This document shows positions 1 through 8,938 of a DNA stretch of 64,000 nucleotides, one piece after another. Source of the DNA: JBBRBB01 sp038206235 (GTDB taxonomy: Bacteria > Bacteroidota > Bacteroidia > Chitinophagales > Chitinophagaceae); assembly GCA_038206235.1 (NCBI GenBank), contig JBBRBB010000003.1:185516-249515 (forward strand), written 5' to 3'. The notes beneath the pieces were generated by a model. The model was not told the DNA's origin, did no database searches, and saw only the letters and a program-made list of their open reading frames with translations. Numbering within the stretch: the first letter of the stretch is position 1; each line of letters opens with the position of its first letter. The position numbers and the translations under genes were made by a program.

Positions 1-2890
1 CATTGAAAGAGGCAAGCAATTTTTGAATATCATGAAAATGGAGACCTGTAGTTGGCTCATCAAAAATGAAAAGTATTTTACTCGTAGCTCTGCCTCGTCC
101 TAAAAAAGAGGCAAGCTTTACTCTCTGTGCTTCGCCGCCACTAAGGGTGTCGCTGCTTTGCCCGAGTTTGATGTATCCCAAACCTACATCCTGCAAGGGT
201 TTCAGGGCAGCCCCCTCCCGGCCTCCCACCGTGGGGGAGGAGGCAGACAAACGTCTCTTATTATTTTTTCTAACAATGGATGAAGAAAAAAACAGGATGG
301 CATCATCAACACTCATCTCCAAAACATCATACACATTTTTTCCTTTGTACTGCACTTCGAGCACTTCTTCTTTAAATTTTTTTCCGCCGCATACTTCACA
401 TGTAAGATGTATGTCGGCAAGAAATTGCATTTCAACCAACTGCTCACCTTCGCCTTTGCATGCATCGCATCTTCCGCCATCAACATTAAAAGAAAAATGC
501 TTTGCCTGGAAGCCTCGCATCTTTGCCAAAGGCTGTTTTGCAAAGAGGTCTCTAATTTCATCCCATGCCTTAATATAAGTAACCGGATTGCTGCGTGATG
601 ATTTTCCAATCGGATTTTGGTCAATCAGCTCTATCTCATCAATCATTTCAATATCACCGGTGATTGCACGGTGAAAGCCTGATTTATCTGCAAACTCACC
701 TTTCCATTTTTTTAAGGCAGGATAGAGAATTTGTTTTACCAGCGTAGTTTTTCCGCTTCCGCTAACACCACTGACCACGCACAAAATATTGAGCGGAAAT
801 TCAACATCAATATTTTTAAGATTGTTTTGCCTGGCGCCTTCAACCTTTATACTCCGCTTCCATTCACGCACAGCATCAGGAACAGGAATGCATAATTCTC
901 CCTTCAAATATTTTCCTGTAAGACTTTTGGGATTAGAAATAATTTCATCGTAATCACCAAAAGCAACAACCTCGCCGCCAAGATGCGAGGCCAGCGGACC
1001 CATATCAATAATATAATCAGCATGGCGCATCATCATTTCATCATGCTCAACTACAACAATGGTATTTCCTTCATCACGCAATTGTTTAAGCACGACAATT
1101 AAATTCTCTGTATCACGGGAATGCAAACCGATGGATGGCTCATCTAAAATGTATAATGAGTTGGTGAGATTGCTGCCAAGACTGCGTGTGAGCTGTATGC
1201 GCTGGCTTTCGCCGCCGCTAAGAGAATTGGCAAGACGATTTAATGTGAGATAGCCCAAACCTACATGCAGCAAGGTTTGCAGGCGCTGATTAATTTCTAA
1301 TAAAATGCGCTTTGCTATTTGCTGCTCATGTTCACTTAACAATAATTGCAGAAACCATTGTGCCAAATCTTTTATGGGCAACTCGCATAATTCACCAATA
1401 TTTTTGTCGCTAACTTTTACATACAATGCTTCTTTTCGAAGCCGGTAGCCTTTGCAAGAGGGACAGATTGTTCTGCCGCGATAACGGCTCAGTAAAACGC
1501 GGTACTGAACTTTATACAGATTTTGTTCTACCTCTTTAAAGAAATCATTTATACCTAAAACTTTTGCTGCACCTGTCCAAAGCATTTCATATTGTTGCGG
1601 TGAAAGGTCTGCGATTGCTTTATGCACAGGAAAATCTATGCTTCTTGCGCCGCGAATAAATTGTTCTTTCCAAAGCGAAAGCTTTTCACCTTTCCACGGT
1701 GCAATGGCGCCTTCATAAACGCTTAATGTTTTGTCTGGGATAACAAGGTCTGGGTCTATGCCAAGAACAAGACTAAAGCCTTCGCAGGTGGGGCATGCGC
1801 CGAAAGGATTATTGAATGAAAATAAATTAGGAACGGGCTCTTCGAAAGTGATGCCATCTAATTCAAACTTGTTGCTGAAGTGTAATAAATTTTGCAGGCC
1901 GGAGGCGGGATTAATTTCTATATCCATTTCACCTTCGCCTTCATAAAACGCAGTGCCGATTGAATCTGCGATGCGGTGCAAATCATCTTCATCAAAATCT
2001 TTTGTTACAATGCGATCAATGAGGATAAAAGTTTGTGGTTTGTCCACAGGACTCTGCGAGTAGTTTGTGGTTTGTAGTTTATTGATGACTGATGACTGAT
2101 GACTGATGTCCGAAGGACTCCTTTCGGAGACTGATGACTGATGACTGATAACTGATGACTGAAGATTGATAACTGATAAAAGTTCTTTATCATCTTTATC
2201 AAGTAAATCTTCGATGCGAAAGATTTCTCCTGACTGCTGACTGTCCACAGGACTCTGCGAGCCAACTGCAGACTGCCGACTGTAGATTCTGCTGAAACCT
2301 TTTTGTACCAGGATATTCAACTCTTCTTTTACATCTCGCTTTACATGCTGCTTAAAGGGAGCAAGAATTACAACTTTGCTGGCTGGCGGTGTTTGTTGTA
2401 TGGCTTTTATAACATCAGTTGTATCATCTTTTTTTACTTCCCTTCCGCTTACCGGTGAAATGGTTTTTCCTATACGTGCAAAAAGCAGGCGCAGGTAGTC
2501 ATAGATTTCAGTCATGCTGCCTACCGTGCTGCGCGGTGTACGTGTAATCACTTTTTGCTCTATTGCAATAGCAGGGCAAAGACCTTTGATATAATCTACA
2601 TCTGGCTTTACCATTCGTGCCATAAATTGGCGTGCATAAGCGCTAAGGCTTTCAGCATAGCGGCGCTGTCCTTCTGCAAAAAGTGTATTTATGGTGAGAG
2701 ATGATTTGCCGCTGCCAGATACACCGGTAACAACAATAAATTTGTTACGGGGAAAAGTAACGGTTATATTTTTTAAATTATGTACCCTTGCCCCTTTTAT
2801 AAGAATGCCGTCAACGGGCAAACTGGTTCCCTTTTTTTGGGATGATTTTTTTTTATCAGCCACGTTTTCGCTTATCGCCATGCTCATCAT
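1..2890 (-). CDS. uvrA: UvrA, excinuclease ABC subunit A (3' end outside window)
   Basis: UvrA is the damage-recognition ATPase of nucleotide excision repair; it loads UvrB on damaged DNA. Reading the minus strand from 2890, I see the first Walker A (GVSGSGKSS, about residue 56), the zinc motif CPSCKGYRLRK (about 478), the first signature SGGESQRI (about 555), the second Walker A GVSGSGKTT (about 707), the zinc finger CDACKGEG/CEVCGGKK (about 808), the second signature SGGEAQRVKLA (about 917) and Walker B FIFDEPTTGLH (about 943). The frame is open to base 1, so the C-terminal tail lies outside the window. There are three nearby ATGs (2890, 2887, 2881) and the exact start is uncertain. The protein is longer than usual because repeat DNA has inserted in frame at about residues 200-217, 237-287 and 882-898. 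No frame break was seen, so the gene is probably functional. Confidence 0.95.
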   Translation of the reverse strand, partial: MMSMAISENVADKKKSSQKKGTSLPVDGILIKGARVHNLKNITVTFPRNKFIVVTGVSGSGKSSLTINTLFAEGQRRYAESLSAYARQFMARMVKPDVDYIKGLCPAIAIEQKVITRTPRSTVGSMTEIYDYLRLLFARIGKTISPVSGREVKKDDTTDVIKAIQQTPPASKVVILAPFKQHVKRDVKEELNILVQKGFSRIYSRQSAVGSQSPVDSQQSGEIFRIEDLLDKDDKELLSVINLQSSVISHQSSVSERSPSDISHQSSVINKLQTTNYSQSPVDKPQTFILIDRIVTKDFDEDDLHRIADSIGTAFYEGEGEMDIEINPASGLQNLLHFSNKFELDGITFEEPVPNLFSFNNPFGACPTCEGFSLVLGIDPDLVIPDKTLSVYEGAIAPWKGEKLSLWKEQFIRGARSIDFPVHKAIADLSPQQYEMLWTGAAKVLGINDFFKEVEQNLYKVQYRVLLSRYRGRTICPSCKGYRLRKEALYVKVSDKNIGELCELPIKDLAQWFLQLLLSEHEQQIAKRILLEINQRLQTLLHVGLGYLTLNRLANSLSGGESQRIQLTRSLGSNLTNSLYILDEPSIGLHSRDTENLIVVLKQLRDEGNTIVVVEHDEMMMRHADYIIDMGPLASHLGGEVVAFGDYDEIISNPKSLTGKYLKGELCIPVPDAVREWKRSIKVEGARQNNLKNIDVEFPLNILCVVSGVSGSGKTTLVKQILYPALKKWKGEFADKSGFHRAITGDIEMIDEIELIDQNPIGKSSRSNPVTYIKAWDEIRDLFAKQPLAKMRGFQAKHFSFNVDGGRCDACKGEGEQLVEMQFLADIHLTCEVCGGKKFKEEVLEVQYKGKNVYDVLEMSVDDAILFFSSSIVRKNNKRRLSASSPTVGGREGAALKPLQDVGLGYIKLGQSSDTLSGGEAQRVKLASFLGRGRATSKILFIFDEPTTGLHFHDIQKLLASFN
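194..245. repeat. GC-rich palindromic insert inside uvrA
   Basis: The run CCCCCTCCC...GTGGGGGAGG is an inverted repeat far richer in GC than the surrounding gene. On the uvrA strand it reads as SASSPTVGGREGAA, placed just before the conserved VGLGYIKLGQ segment where other UvrA proteins have no such peptide. It keeps the frame. It resembles the GC-rich inverted repeats just upstream of purQ and exbD in this window. Confidence 0.7.
2030..2290. repeat. Direct-repeat tract with embedded palindromes inside uvrA
   Basis: The plus strand carries repeated units such as gactgatgactgatgactg, broken by the palindrome GTCCGAAGGACTCC/TTTCGGAGAC near 2107-2130. It is flanked on both sides by copies of GTCCACAGGACTCTGCGAG (about 2042 and 2244). 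Read on the minus strand it stays open in the uvrA frame and gives low-complexity peptide (SSVISHQSS, SQSPVDSQQS). This is repeat DNA rather than ordinary UvrA sequence. Confidence 0.85.
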
Positions 2891-3196
2891 TTTTGCGAAA
2901 CTAACACAGAACAAATCAATCTATTTAGAGAGCTTACTAATTTTAATTTTTTTGTAAAAACAAATCCTCATGACTTTAGATTTGTCAGAAATGAACATTA
3001 AAATGTCCGCTTCTCATTTCAGATTATTTTGAATTTTTGCTTTTTTTTTACATCTTGCAGATAATAAAACTGAAAAATAGCTATACTTTCATACCGCATT
3101 AATAAAAATTGTTGCCTATAAACAAAGTTTACTTAAGTATTTAACGAAAGTAATTTTTTACATCTATTCGTGTTTATTTTAAATAAGGCAACAATT
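2891..3196. other. Divergent intergenic region between uvrA and the sigma factor gene
   Basis: This is 306 bp of AT-rich DNA between two divergent genes and must hold both promoters. I see several T-runs but no box that matches TAnnTTTG perfectly; a near match (TTGATTTG on the minus strand, about 2910-2920) could serve uvrA. No RNA gene or small ORF was recognised. Confidence 0.4.
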
Positions 3197-3781
3197 ATGA
3201 CTACGTACAACACACTAACCGACACAGAACTTATTCTCTCTTTTCAAGACGGAAACACCCATGCGCTTGAGATGCTTATCAATCGTTATAAAGACAGGCT
3301 CTTTAGCTCCATTCTTTTTCTTGTAAAAGATAAATACCTGGCGGAAGACCTTTTTCAGGATACATTTCTAAAAATCATAGATACGCTTCGGGGAAGGCGC
3401 TACAACGAAGAAGGAAAATTTTTGCCCTGGGCAATACGCATAGCGCATAATTTATGTGTTGACCATTTTAGAAAAGTGAAGCGTACCCCATCCATTGTTA
3501 CGAATGATAACAAAGATATTTTTGAAATAGTTCGCGTGGTAGTAAATGATAATGCCGAGCATAAAATAATTCGCACTCAAAGTTATGACCGGGTACATCA
3601 AATGCTTGAAAAGCTGCCCGAAGAGCAGCGTGAAGTAATCATACTAAAACATTTTGGAGACCTTAGCTTTAAAGAAATTGCAGAAGCCACTAACTGCAGC
3701 ATAAATACAGCCTTGGGAAGAATGCGTTACGGGCTGATTAATTTAAGAAAGATGATGCTGGAGAAGCAGATTAGTTTGTAG
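3197..3781 (+). CDS. ECF-type RNA polymerase sigma-70 factor
   Basis: A 194-residue sigma factor with only regions 2 and 4. Region 2 is around residues 20-90 (YLAEDLFQDTFLKIIDTL, then PWAIRIAHNLCVDHFRK). Region 4 is around 130-185, with LPEEQREVIILKHFGDLSF and the helix-turn-helix KEIAEATNCSINTALGRMRY. Length and domain order fit extracytoplasmic-function sigma factors. I chose the ATG at 3197 rather than the in-frame GTG at 3170 because the conserved protein begins MTTYNTLTDTELI. No anti-sigma gene is adjacent: the 3' neighbour is kup on the other strand. The target regulon cannot be told from the sequence. Confidence 0.92.
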   Translation: MTTYNTLTDTELILSFQDGNTHALEMLINRYKDRLFSSILFLVKDKYLAEDLFQDTFLKIIDTLRGRRYNEEGKFLPWAIRIAHNLCVDHFRKVKRTPSIVTNDNKDIFEIVRVVVNDNAEHKIIRTQSYDRVHQMLEKLPEEQREVIILKHFGDLSFKEIAEATNCSINTALGRMRYGLINLRKMMLEKQISL

Positions 3782-3822
3782 TTTGTAGTTTTCAGTCTTC
3801 AGTTTTCAGTTCTCAGTTATTC
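3777..3822. repeat. Short direct-repeat tract after the sigma gene
   Basis: Units of the form ttttcagtcttcagttttcag begin at the stop codon of the sigma gene and run for about 45 bp. They belong to the same language-like repeat class seen inside uvrA and sucB. Confidence 0.6.
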
Positions 3823-4005
3823 TTTAATCTTATTTCACAACGAAAGAAGACTGTCTAATTTTTTTCGGGTTAATGTGAAATCATATAAATTATTATGCTC
3901 TCCGCCTTTGATAGTAATAAATTCATCTCCCGGTTTTAATTGCGTTTTTGATTAATCTCTCTATTATATGCATATTCCGATAAATTCTATGCAAATAACA
4001 AAAAA

Positions 4006-5985
4006 TCATTCTTCCTGCTCTGTAAACACTCTTTGCAACCTGATACTCGGAGTAGTAGAAACAATTAATGGAAATTTTTCTATGGTAACAAAACTGGGGT
4101 CAAGTCCAAAGCCTCTTTCTTCACTCAAGCTCACATCTTTCATCCATAAATGCAGTCGCATGATAATCTTTTCAAAGAAGGGAAGCTCATTGTCGCCGCT
4201 TAAATATTTTTCCATTACAACAAATTGAAAGTCGCCCACAATATTATTTTTTTCAAGACTTTCATATCGGCTGGTAACATTTACCTCCCTGTTCTTTACC
4301 AGGTCTTCCACCACTTTTCTAAACATAAGATTTATTTTTTGCTGCACCCTGAACCCCAGCCTGAACTCAACCCGGATAATATCATTTGGTATAATGTGAT
4401 CAACCACGTACTCGCAGGTATATGGGTCATCGAGTGTATCTACATGTACAAACCAATATATGTCTGAACGTTTTGGTTTTTGGTTGAGTATGGAATAAAT
4501 TATTTTGTGCTCAATTTCTTTTGGGTTATTGGCGCTTGTAAGATATACGAGATGTGTGGAATATTTAGGAACAGATTTGTCGTTGCTTAGTTCCTGTAAA
4601 AGCGGTACATAATGTTCAAGGCGAACAAATTCTATATACCTGTTTTTAATTTTTCTGCTTCTGTACCATATATACATTACTGCGAATAAGAGGCCTCCTA
4701 CAATTACTGATACAAAACCGCCATGAGGAAATTTTTTAAGGTTTGCAACAAGAAAGGCTGTTTCAATAGTTAAATATACGGCGAGGTATAAATAAATAAA
4801 AAATGCGCCTACCCTTCGCCCAACAAGATAATTTGCAAAGAGAATAGAGGTGCTTATCATACACATAGTAATGGCAAGCCCATAAGCAGCTTCCATATTT
4901 TTTGACTCCTGAAAAAATAACACAATGCTTGTGCAGCCAATAAATAATAAAAGATTTATTCCCGGTATAAATAATTGGCCTTTTTCTTCCGAGGGATAAT
5001 TCACTTTCATCTTTGGCCAAAGATTAAGCCGCAATGCTTCTGAAATTAAAGTAAACGAACCTGATATCAATGCCTGGCTTGCTATTATTGCAGCGCTTGT
5101 AGCAATGATAATACCCGGTAATTTAAACCATACCGGCATCAGTCCATAAAATGGATTAGCGACATCTGCAATATTATCTGTTATCATTACTCCATTATAA
5201 TTATGCAATAGCCATGCACCCTGCCCCAGGTAATTTAGAATAAGACAGGTTTTTACCAGTATCCACGAATATCGAATGTTTGAGCGGCCGCAATGACCTA
5301 AATCAGAATAAAGAGCTTCGGCTCCTGTGGTGCAAAGAAATACGGCTCCCAACAGCCAAAAGCCTCCGGGATACATCGTAAGAAAATGTAAAGCATAGTA
5401 TGGATTAATGGCTTTAAAAATATCAGGCTTATCAAATATATGTGTGCACCCTAAAACGGCAAGCATTAAAAACCAAATCACCATGATGGGGCCAAACAAT
5501 TTGCCTATGGATGCTGTTCCGAATTGTTGTAAGAAGAAAAGAAGGCTGAGAATAACAATAACAATACCAACAATAGTGTGCGTTGTTATGTGACTGAAAG
5601 CGGGAATATCATCCAGCCCCTCAATGGCTGATGTTACAGAAATTGGCGGAGTAATAATTCCATCTGCAAGCAAGGCTGCACCTCCAAACATGGCAGGCAA
5701 TACCAACCATTTTTTACGTCTTCGAACCAATGCATATAAACTAAAAATTCCACCTTCACCATTATTATCTGCCTGTAGCGTAAGAATAACATATTTTATG
5801 GTGGTTTGCAAAGTGAGTGTCCAGATAATGCATGATAGTGCGCCTATAATCAACTCTTCATTAATAATCCTTCCCCGCATAATAGCGCTAAGCACATACA
5901 AGGGTGATGTTCCTATATCTCCATAAATAATACCTAAAGCTATCACAAGACCAGCCGCCGAAAATTTATTGATTCGTTTGCTCAC
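4006..5985 (-). CDS. kup: KUP-family potassium uptake transporter
   Basis: A 659-residue potassium transporter. The N-terminus has the KUP hallmark GIIYGDIGTSPLYVLSAI (about residues 18-35), followed by about twelve hydrophobic membrane segments to about residue 455 and a hydrophilic cytoplasmic C-terminal domain, which is the usual KUP architecture and length. The family imports K+ driven by the proton gradient. It is convergent with the sigma gene and has its own promoter-like box (TACATTTG on the minus strand) just upstream. The frame is intact with no odd features. Confidence 0.95.
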   Translation of the reverse strand: MSKRINKFSAAGLVIALGIIYGDIGTSPLYVLSAIMRGRIINEELIIGALSCIIWTLTLQTTIKYVILTLQADNNGEGGIFSLYALVRRRKKWLVLPAMFGGAALLADGIITPPISVTSAIEGLDDIPAFSHITTHTIVGIVIVILSLLFFLQQFGTASIGKLFGPIMVIWFLMLAVLGCTHIFDKPDIFKAINPYYALHFLTMYPGGFWLLGAVFLCTTGAEALYSDLGHCGRSNIRYSWILVKTCLILNYLGQGAWLLHNYNGVMITDNIADVANPFYGLMPVWFKLPGIIIATSAAIIASQALISGSFTLISEALRLNLWPKMKVNYPSEEKGQLFIPGINLLLFIGCTSIVLFFQESKNMEAAYGLAITMCMISTSILFANYLVGRRVGAFFIYLYLAVYLTIETAFLVANLKKFPHGGFVSVIVGGLLFAVMYIWYRSRKIKNRYIEFVRLEHYVPLLQELSNDKSVPKYSTHLVYLTSANNPKEIEHKIIYSILNQKPKRSDIYWFVHVDTLDDPYTCEYVVDHIIPNDIIRVEFRLGFRVQQKINLMFRKVVEDLVKNREVNVTSRYESLEKNNIVGDFQFVVMEKYLSGDNELPFFEKIIMRLHLWMKDVSLSEERGFGLDPSFVTIEKFPLIVSTTPSIRLQRVFTEQEE

Positions 5986-6018
5986 AACTAACTATTGATT
6001 CTATTTATAATTCACTGA

Positions 6019-6026
6019 CAAATGTA
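6019..6026 (-). promoter_or_regulatory. Putative -7 box of kup
   Basis: On the minus strand this reads TACATTTG, a perfect match to the Bacteroidota TAnnTTTG -7 element, about 34 bp before the kup ATG. A TTTTTTG lies about 16 bp further upstream and could be the -33 element. Confidence 0.5.
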
Positions 6027-6126
6027 TAAATGAAAAATTTTGCAAAAAATTATTTGTAGGTGAATTCGCGGTTTACCTTTTGAGAATAAATGCGTCTATC
6101 TTCCATTAATACAACTTAGTTAAGCT

Positions 6127-6134
6127 TAAATTTG
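6127..6134 (+). promoter_or_regulatory. Putative -7 box for the 6146 gene
   Basis: TAAATTTG matches TAnnTTTG and lies only 12-18 bp before the candidate ATGs at 6146 and 6152, implying a very short 5' leader. Confidence 0.4.
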
Positions 6135-6145
6135 TTTGCATAATC

Positions 6146-7678
6146 ATGTATATGCGTTTTAAATTAATCTCTCTTTTTCTTTTACCGGCAGTGATTGCTA
6201 TATCCGCGAAAGCGCAAAGAATTGATTATTCAGCGCCTGATAAAGATGATGTACGGTCTGTAAACTTTGAAGTTATCGGTAAAATAAATGCTCATTATCT
6301 TGTTTATAAAAATGTAAGAACAAGCTATACGGTTAGCGTGTTTGATGATGCTATGAAAGAGATTGAGAAAGTTCAGCTTGATTTTTTGCCAGATAGAATT
6401 ATTAATTCTGATGTAATAAATTATAAAGACTATTTCTATTTTATTTATCAATACCAGAAAAAAAATGTGGTGTACTGCATGGCCGCCAAAATGGACGGTG
6501 ACGGAAAATTGACAGGCGAGCCGAAACAACTCGACACAACACTTATCAGTTTTTTTGCCAGCAATAAAATATATACTGTAATTAACAGTGAAGACAAGCA
6601 AAAGATTGGCGTATTTAAAATAAATACTAAAGACCCCGAAAACTATCAGCTCTCTGTTTCTTTATTTGATGCTGACTTGAATTTTCTTTCCAAAACATTT
6701 GTTTCCATTCCTATGCAGAGCAGAAATTCTTCTCTCACAGAATTTGAACTTGATAATGAAGGCTCGCTTGTATTTGTAAAAGCCTCTGGCAGCAGCGAAA
6801 ATAATAACATCAGTAATCTTACGCTTATTACTAAAGAACCGGATGCAAATGCTGTAAAAGAATATAATTTGAATATCTCTAATCTTTACCTTGACGACAT
6901 ACGGGTGAAGGTGGATAATGCAAACAAACATTATCTTGTTGCTTCCTTTTATTCTAAGCAGCGCCGGGGAAATATAGACGGTTTGTATTGTATGCTTTGG
7001 GATAAAAGTCAGGCAGCAGAAATAAAAACAAATAGTCTTACATTCTCTGATGAACTCCGCAACAATGCGAAAGGAGAGGGGAGCAGCAAAACGGCCTTTA
7101 ATGATTTCTTTCTTCAAAATATACTTATGCGTAAAGATGGCGGCTTTGCAATAGCTTCTGAATCTTTCTATTCTTCCACACGAGGTATTTATAATAACCG
7201 GTGGGATAATACGTATAACTCACCCTATTGGGCAACGAGTGATTATTATTTGTGGACAAGCCCTTACGCAGGGTACTATTATCCGTGGTGGCGCTCAGGT
7301 TATTACAATACTCAAACCACACGTTATTTTGCAGATAACGTAGTTATTATGTCGTTTGATTCTGCCACTCAAATGCAATGGGCTAATGTGATACAAAAAT
7401 CGCAGTACGATGATAACTCAGACAACTTTATTGGTTACGGGACTTACAAAACAGAAAGCCAGGTAAACTTTTTATTCAACCAGTTAGAAAAACGTAACCT
7501 GCTGCTCACCGTTCAGGGAGTAGCCGCAGATGGACAAATAACCCGCAACCCCACATTAAAAAATCTTGATAAAGGATATGTTTTTATGCCGAGATATGCC
7601 AGGCAGGTAAGCAGCCATGAAGTGATAGTTCCGTGCCAGTACAGGAATTATATTTGCTTTGCAAAAATTATCTTTTAA
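6146..7678 (+). CDS. Secreted protein of unknown function
   Basis: A 510-residue protein with a clear signal peptide (MYMRFKLISLFLLPAVIAIS, cleavage likely after KAQ near residue 24). An ATG at 6152 (MRFKL...) is an equally good start. I recognise no domain. The body is a mix of beta-strand-like segments. Residues about 345-395 are unusually rich in Tyr, Trp and Asn (for example YWATSDYYLWTSPYAGYYYP), which may be a surface patch or a binding loop. The next gene starts within a few bases of its stop, so the two are likely co-transcribed. No lipobox is seen, so it is probably periplasmic or outer-membrane associated. Confidence 0.8.
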   Translation: MYMRFKLISLFLLPAVIAISAKAQRIDYSAPDKDDVRSVNFEVIGKINAHYLVYKNVRTSYTVSVFDDAMKEIEKVQLDFLPDRIINSDVINYKDYFYFIYQYQKKNVVYCMAAKMDGDGKLTGEPKQLDTTLISFFASNKIYTVINSEDKQKIGVFKINTKDPENYQLSVSLFDADLNFLSKTFVSIPMQSRNSSLTEFELDNEGSLVFVKASGSSENNNISNLTLITKEPDANAVKEYNLNISNLYLDDIRVKVDNANKHYLVASFYSKQRRGNIDGLYCMLWDKSQAAEIKTNSLTFSDELRNNAKGEGSSKTAFNDFFLQNILMRKDGGFAIASESFYSSTRGIYNNRWDNTYNSPYWATSDYYLWTSPYAGYYYPWWRSGYYNTQTTRYFADNVVIMSFDSATQMQWANVIQKSQYDDNSDNFIGYGTYKTESQVNFLFNQLEKRNLLLTVQGVAADGQITRNPTLKNLDKGYVFMPRYARQVSSHEVIVPCQYRNYICFAKIIF

Positions 7679-7689
7679 TTACACGGCAC

Positions 7690-8670
7690 GTGGTTTCATT
7701 ATTTAAAGAAAAATCGGCTGCATCTGTCTTCTGGCTTATTCTTATAAGCTTGGGTCTGCATATTCAATTTATTTATCATTCCCCTGTAATAATTGCCTCT
7801 GCAAATGATGGCTTGCTTTATGGCGCATTAAATTCACTCAAAGAATTGCCGGGTATACTGCTTGCTGTTTTATACCAGGTTATTGTTTTACTGCAGGCAT
7901 TTATTTTAAATTATATACTTAATGAGGCAAGAATGTTTGCAAAACCAGCCTACACAACGGCTCTTGCATATATTCTTTTAACTGCAATGCTCCCTGAATG
8001 GAATAATATTTCTGAGGCGTTGGTTGCTAATTTTATAGTGATTGCGATTGTTTACCAGGTAACAATTTTGTACAATAATGAAAAGCCTAAGACTGCGACA
8101 TATAACATGGGTTTATTAGCAGGTCTTGGCATGTTAATATACTATCCGTTATTATCCTTGCTGCTAATCGTTTTTTTTGCATTGCTCAGCTTACGTCCTT
8201 TTAAAATAAACGAGTTGTTTATACTTACACTTGGCATCATCACTCCATTATATTTTTTTTCGGCCTATCTTTTTTTGAGCGACAGACTCAACGAGATATT
8301 TTTAATAAAAGATATTTTTCAATGGCATTTTATTCAACAAGAAAATATGTTATCGGCGATAATTACATTCAGCATTTGCGGGTTAGTAATTTTATATGGA
8401 ATTTATGTATGGCAAATAAGTAATAGCCGCCTGATAATACAGGTGCGAAGAAACTGGTTGATTTTATTTTTGATGCTGCTCCTTTTTTTGCCTTGTCTTT
8501 TTCTAATAAAAATCTCGTGGCTTTATGCATTGCTTGTTCTTGCAGTTCCTGCGGCTGCCTTTGCATCGTATGGTTTTATTCATCCCCAAAGAAATATACT
8601 GCCTGCAATTTTTTTCTGGTTGTTGGTAGCCATTATTTTCTATAATAATTGGTTTCTTATAAAAAAATAA
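7690..8670 (+). CDS. Polytopic membrane protein, DUF6427-like
   Basis: A hydrophobic protein of about 326 residues with roughly nine to ten membrane segments (for example YVLLTAML-type helices, GLLAGLGMLIYYPLLSLLLI, LIVFFALLSLRPF). Its order of helices and the LSLRPFKINE motif resemble the Bacteroidota DUF6427 membrane family; I base that on memory of the family and no search was run. I prefer the GTG at 7690 (VVSLFKEKSAASVFWL), 12 bp after the previous stop, over a GTG at 7633 that would overlap the upstream gene by 46 bp. Function unknown. The last 40 codons have been duplicated just downstream. Confidence 0.75.
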   Translation: MVSLFKEKSAASVFWLILISLGLHIQFIYHSPVIIASANDGLLYGALNSLKELPGILLAVLYQVIVLLQAFILNYILNEARMFAKPAYTTALAYILLTAMLPEWNNISEALVANFIVIAIVYQVTILYNNEKPKTATYNMGLLAGLGMLIYYPLLSLLLIVFFALLSLRPFKINELFILTLGIITPLYFFSAYLFLSDRLNEIFLIKDIFQWHFIQQENMLSAIITFSICGLVILYGIYVWQISNSRLIIQVRRNWLILFLMLLLFLPCLFLIKISWLYALLVLAVPAAAFASYGFIHPQRNILPAIFFWLLVAIIFYNNWFLIKK

Positions 8671-8720
8671 ATAGACGGTGTATAATTTAAAAGCGTTTTT
8701 TAGAGTCCATGCTGAGGGAT

Positions 8721-8853
8721 TTACATCGCATAGTTTTATTCATCTTCAAAGAAATATTTTACCTGCTCTTTTTTTCTGGCTGTTGGTAGTAATTATTTTC
8801 TATAATAATTGGTTTCTTATAAAAAAAAAAATAGAACGGCAGTGTGATTTGGA
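8721..8853 (+). pseudogene. Tandem duplicate of the 3' end of the upstream membrane-protein gene
   Basis: Bases 8721-8853 repeat 8561-8690 with a 160-bp offset and only scattered differences. Both contain the run encoding FYNNWFLIKK. The copy encodes SFIHLQRNILPALFFWLLVV against GFIHPQRNILPAIFFWLLVA in the original. It has no promoter or start of its own beyond a weak GTG at 8678 (75 codons to 8905), so it looks like a dead partial duplication. Confidence 0.7.
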
Positions 8854-8865
8854 ACTGTCTTTAAA

Positions 8866-8918
8866 GTCCCCCGCAGGTCCGAGGACTCCATTGGAGGGGA
8901 TTTAGGGGGCTTTTTTAA
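8866..8918. repeat. GC-rich inverted repeat upstream of purQ
   Basis: AAAGTCCCCC pairs with GGGGGCTTTTTT around an inner GTCCGAGGACTCC/GGAGGGG segment. It belongs with the GC-rich inverted repeats in uvrA and upstream of exbD. The T-run at its right end means it could also work as an intrinsic terminator for the upstream genes. Confidence 0.65.
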
Positions 8919-8919
8919 C

Positions 8920-8927
8920 TACATTTG
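8920..8927 (+). promoter_or_regulatory. Putative -7 box of purQ
   Basis: TACATTTG matches TAnnTTTG and sits 12 bp before the ATG at 8939, so transcripts would have an extremely short leader. The GC-rich repeat ends where the -33 element would be, so the repeat may have shaped this promoter. Confidence 0.45.
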
Positions 8928-8938
8928 CATTTCACGTA

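Noticed and set aside
2005..2265. Separate minus-strand ORF of 86 codons
   Set aside because: It is a different frame of the repeat insertion within uvrA; the uvrA frame itself is open throughout.
2030..2290. CRISPR array, because of closely spaced repeats
   Set aside because: Units are 7-12 bp, degenerate and without unique spacers of constant length; the tract is part of an open uvrA frame and no cas gene is near.
6230..7322. Three minus-strand ORFs opposite the 6146 gene
   Set aside because: They lack ribosome-site-like starts and domains and are complementary to a clear coding sequence with a signal peptide.
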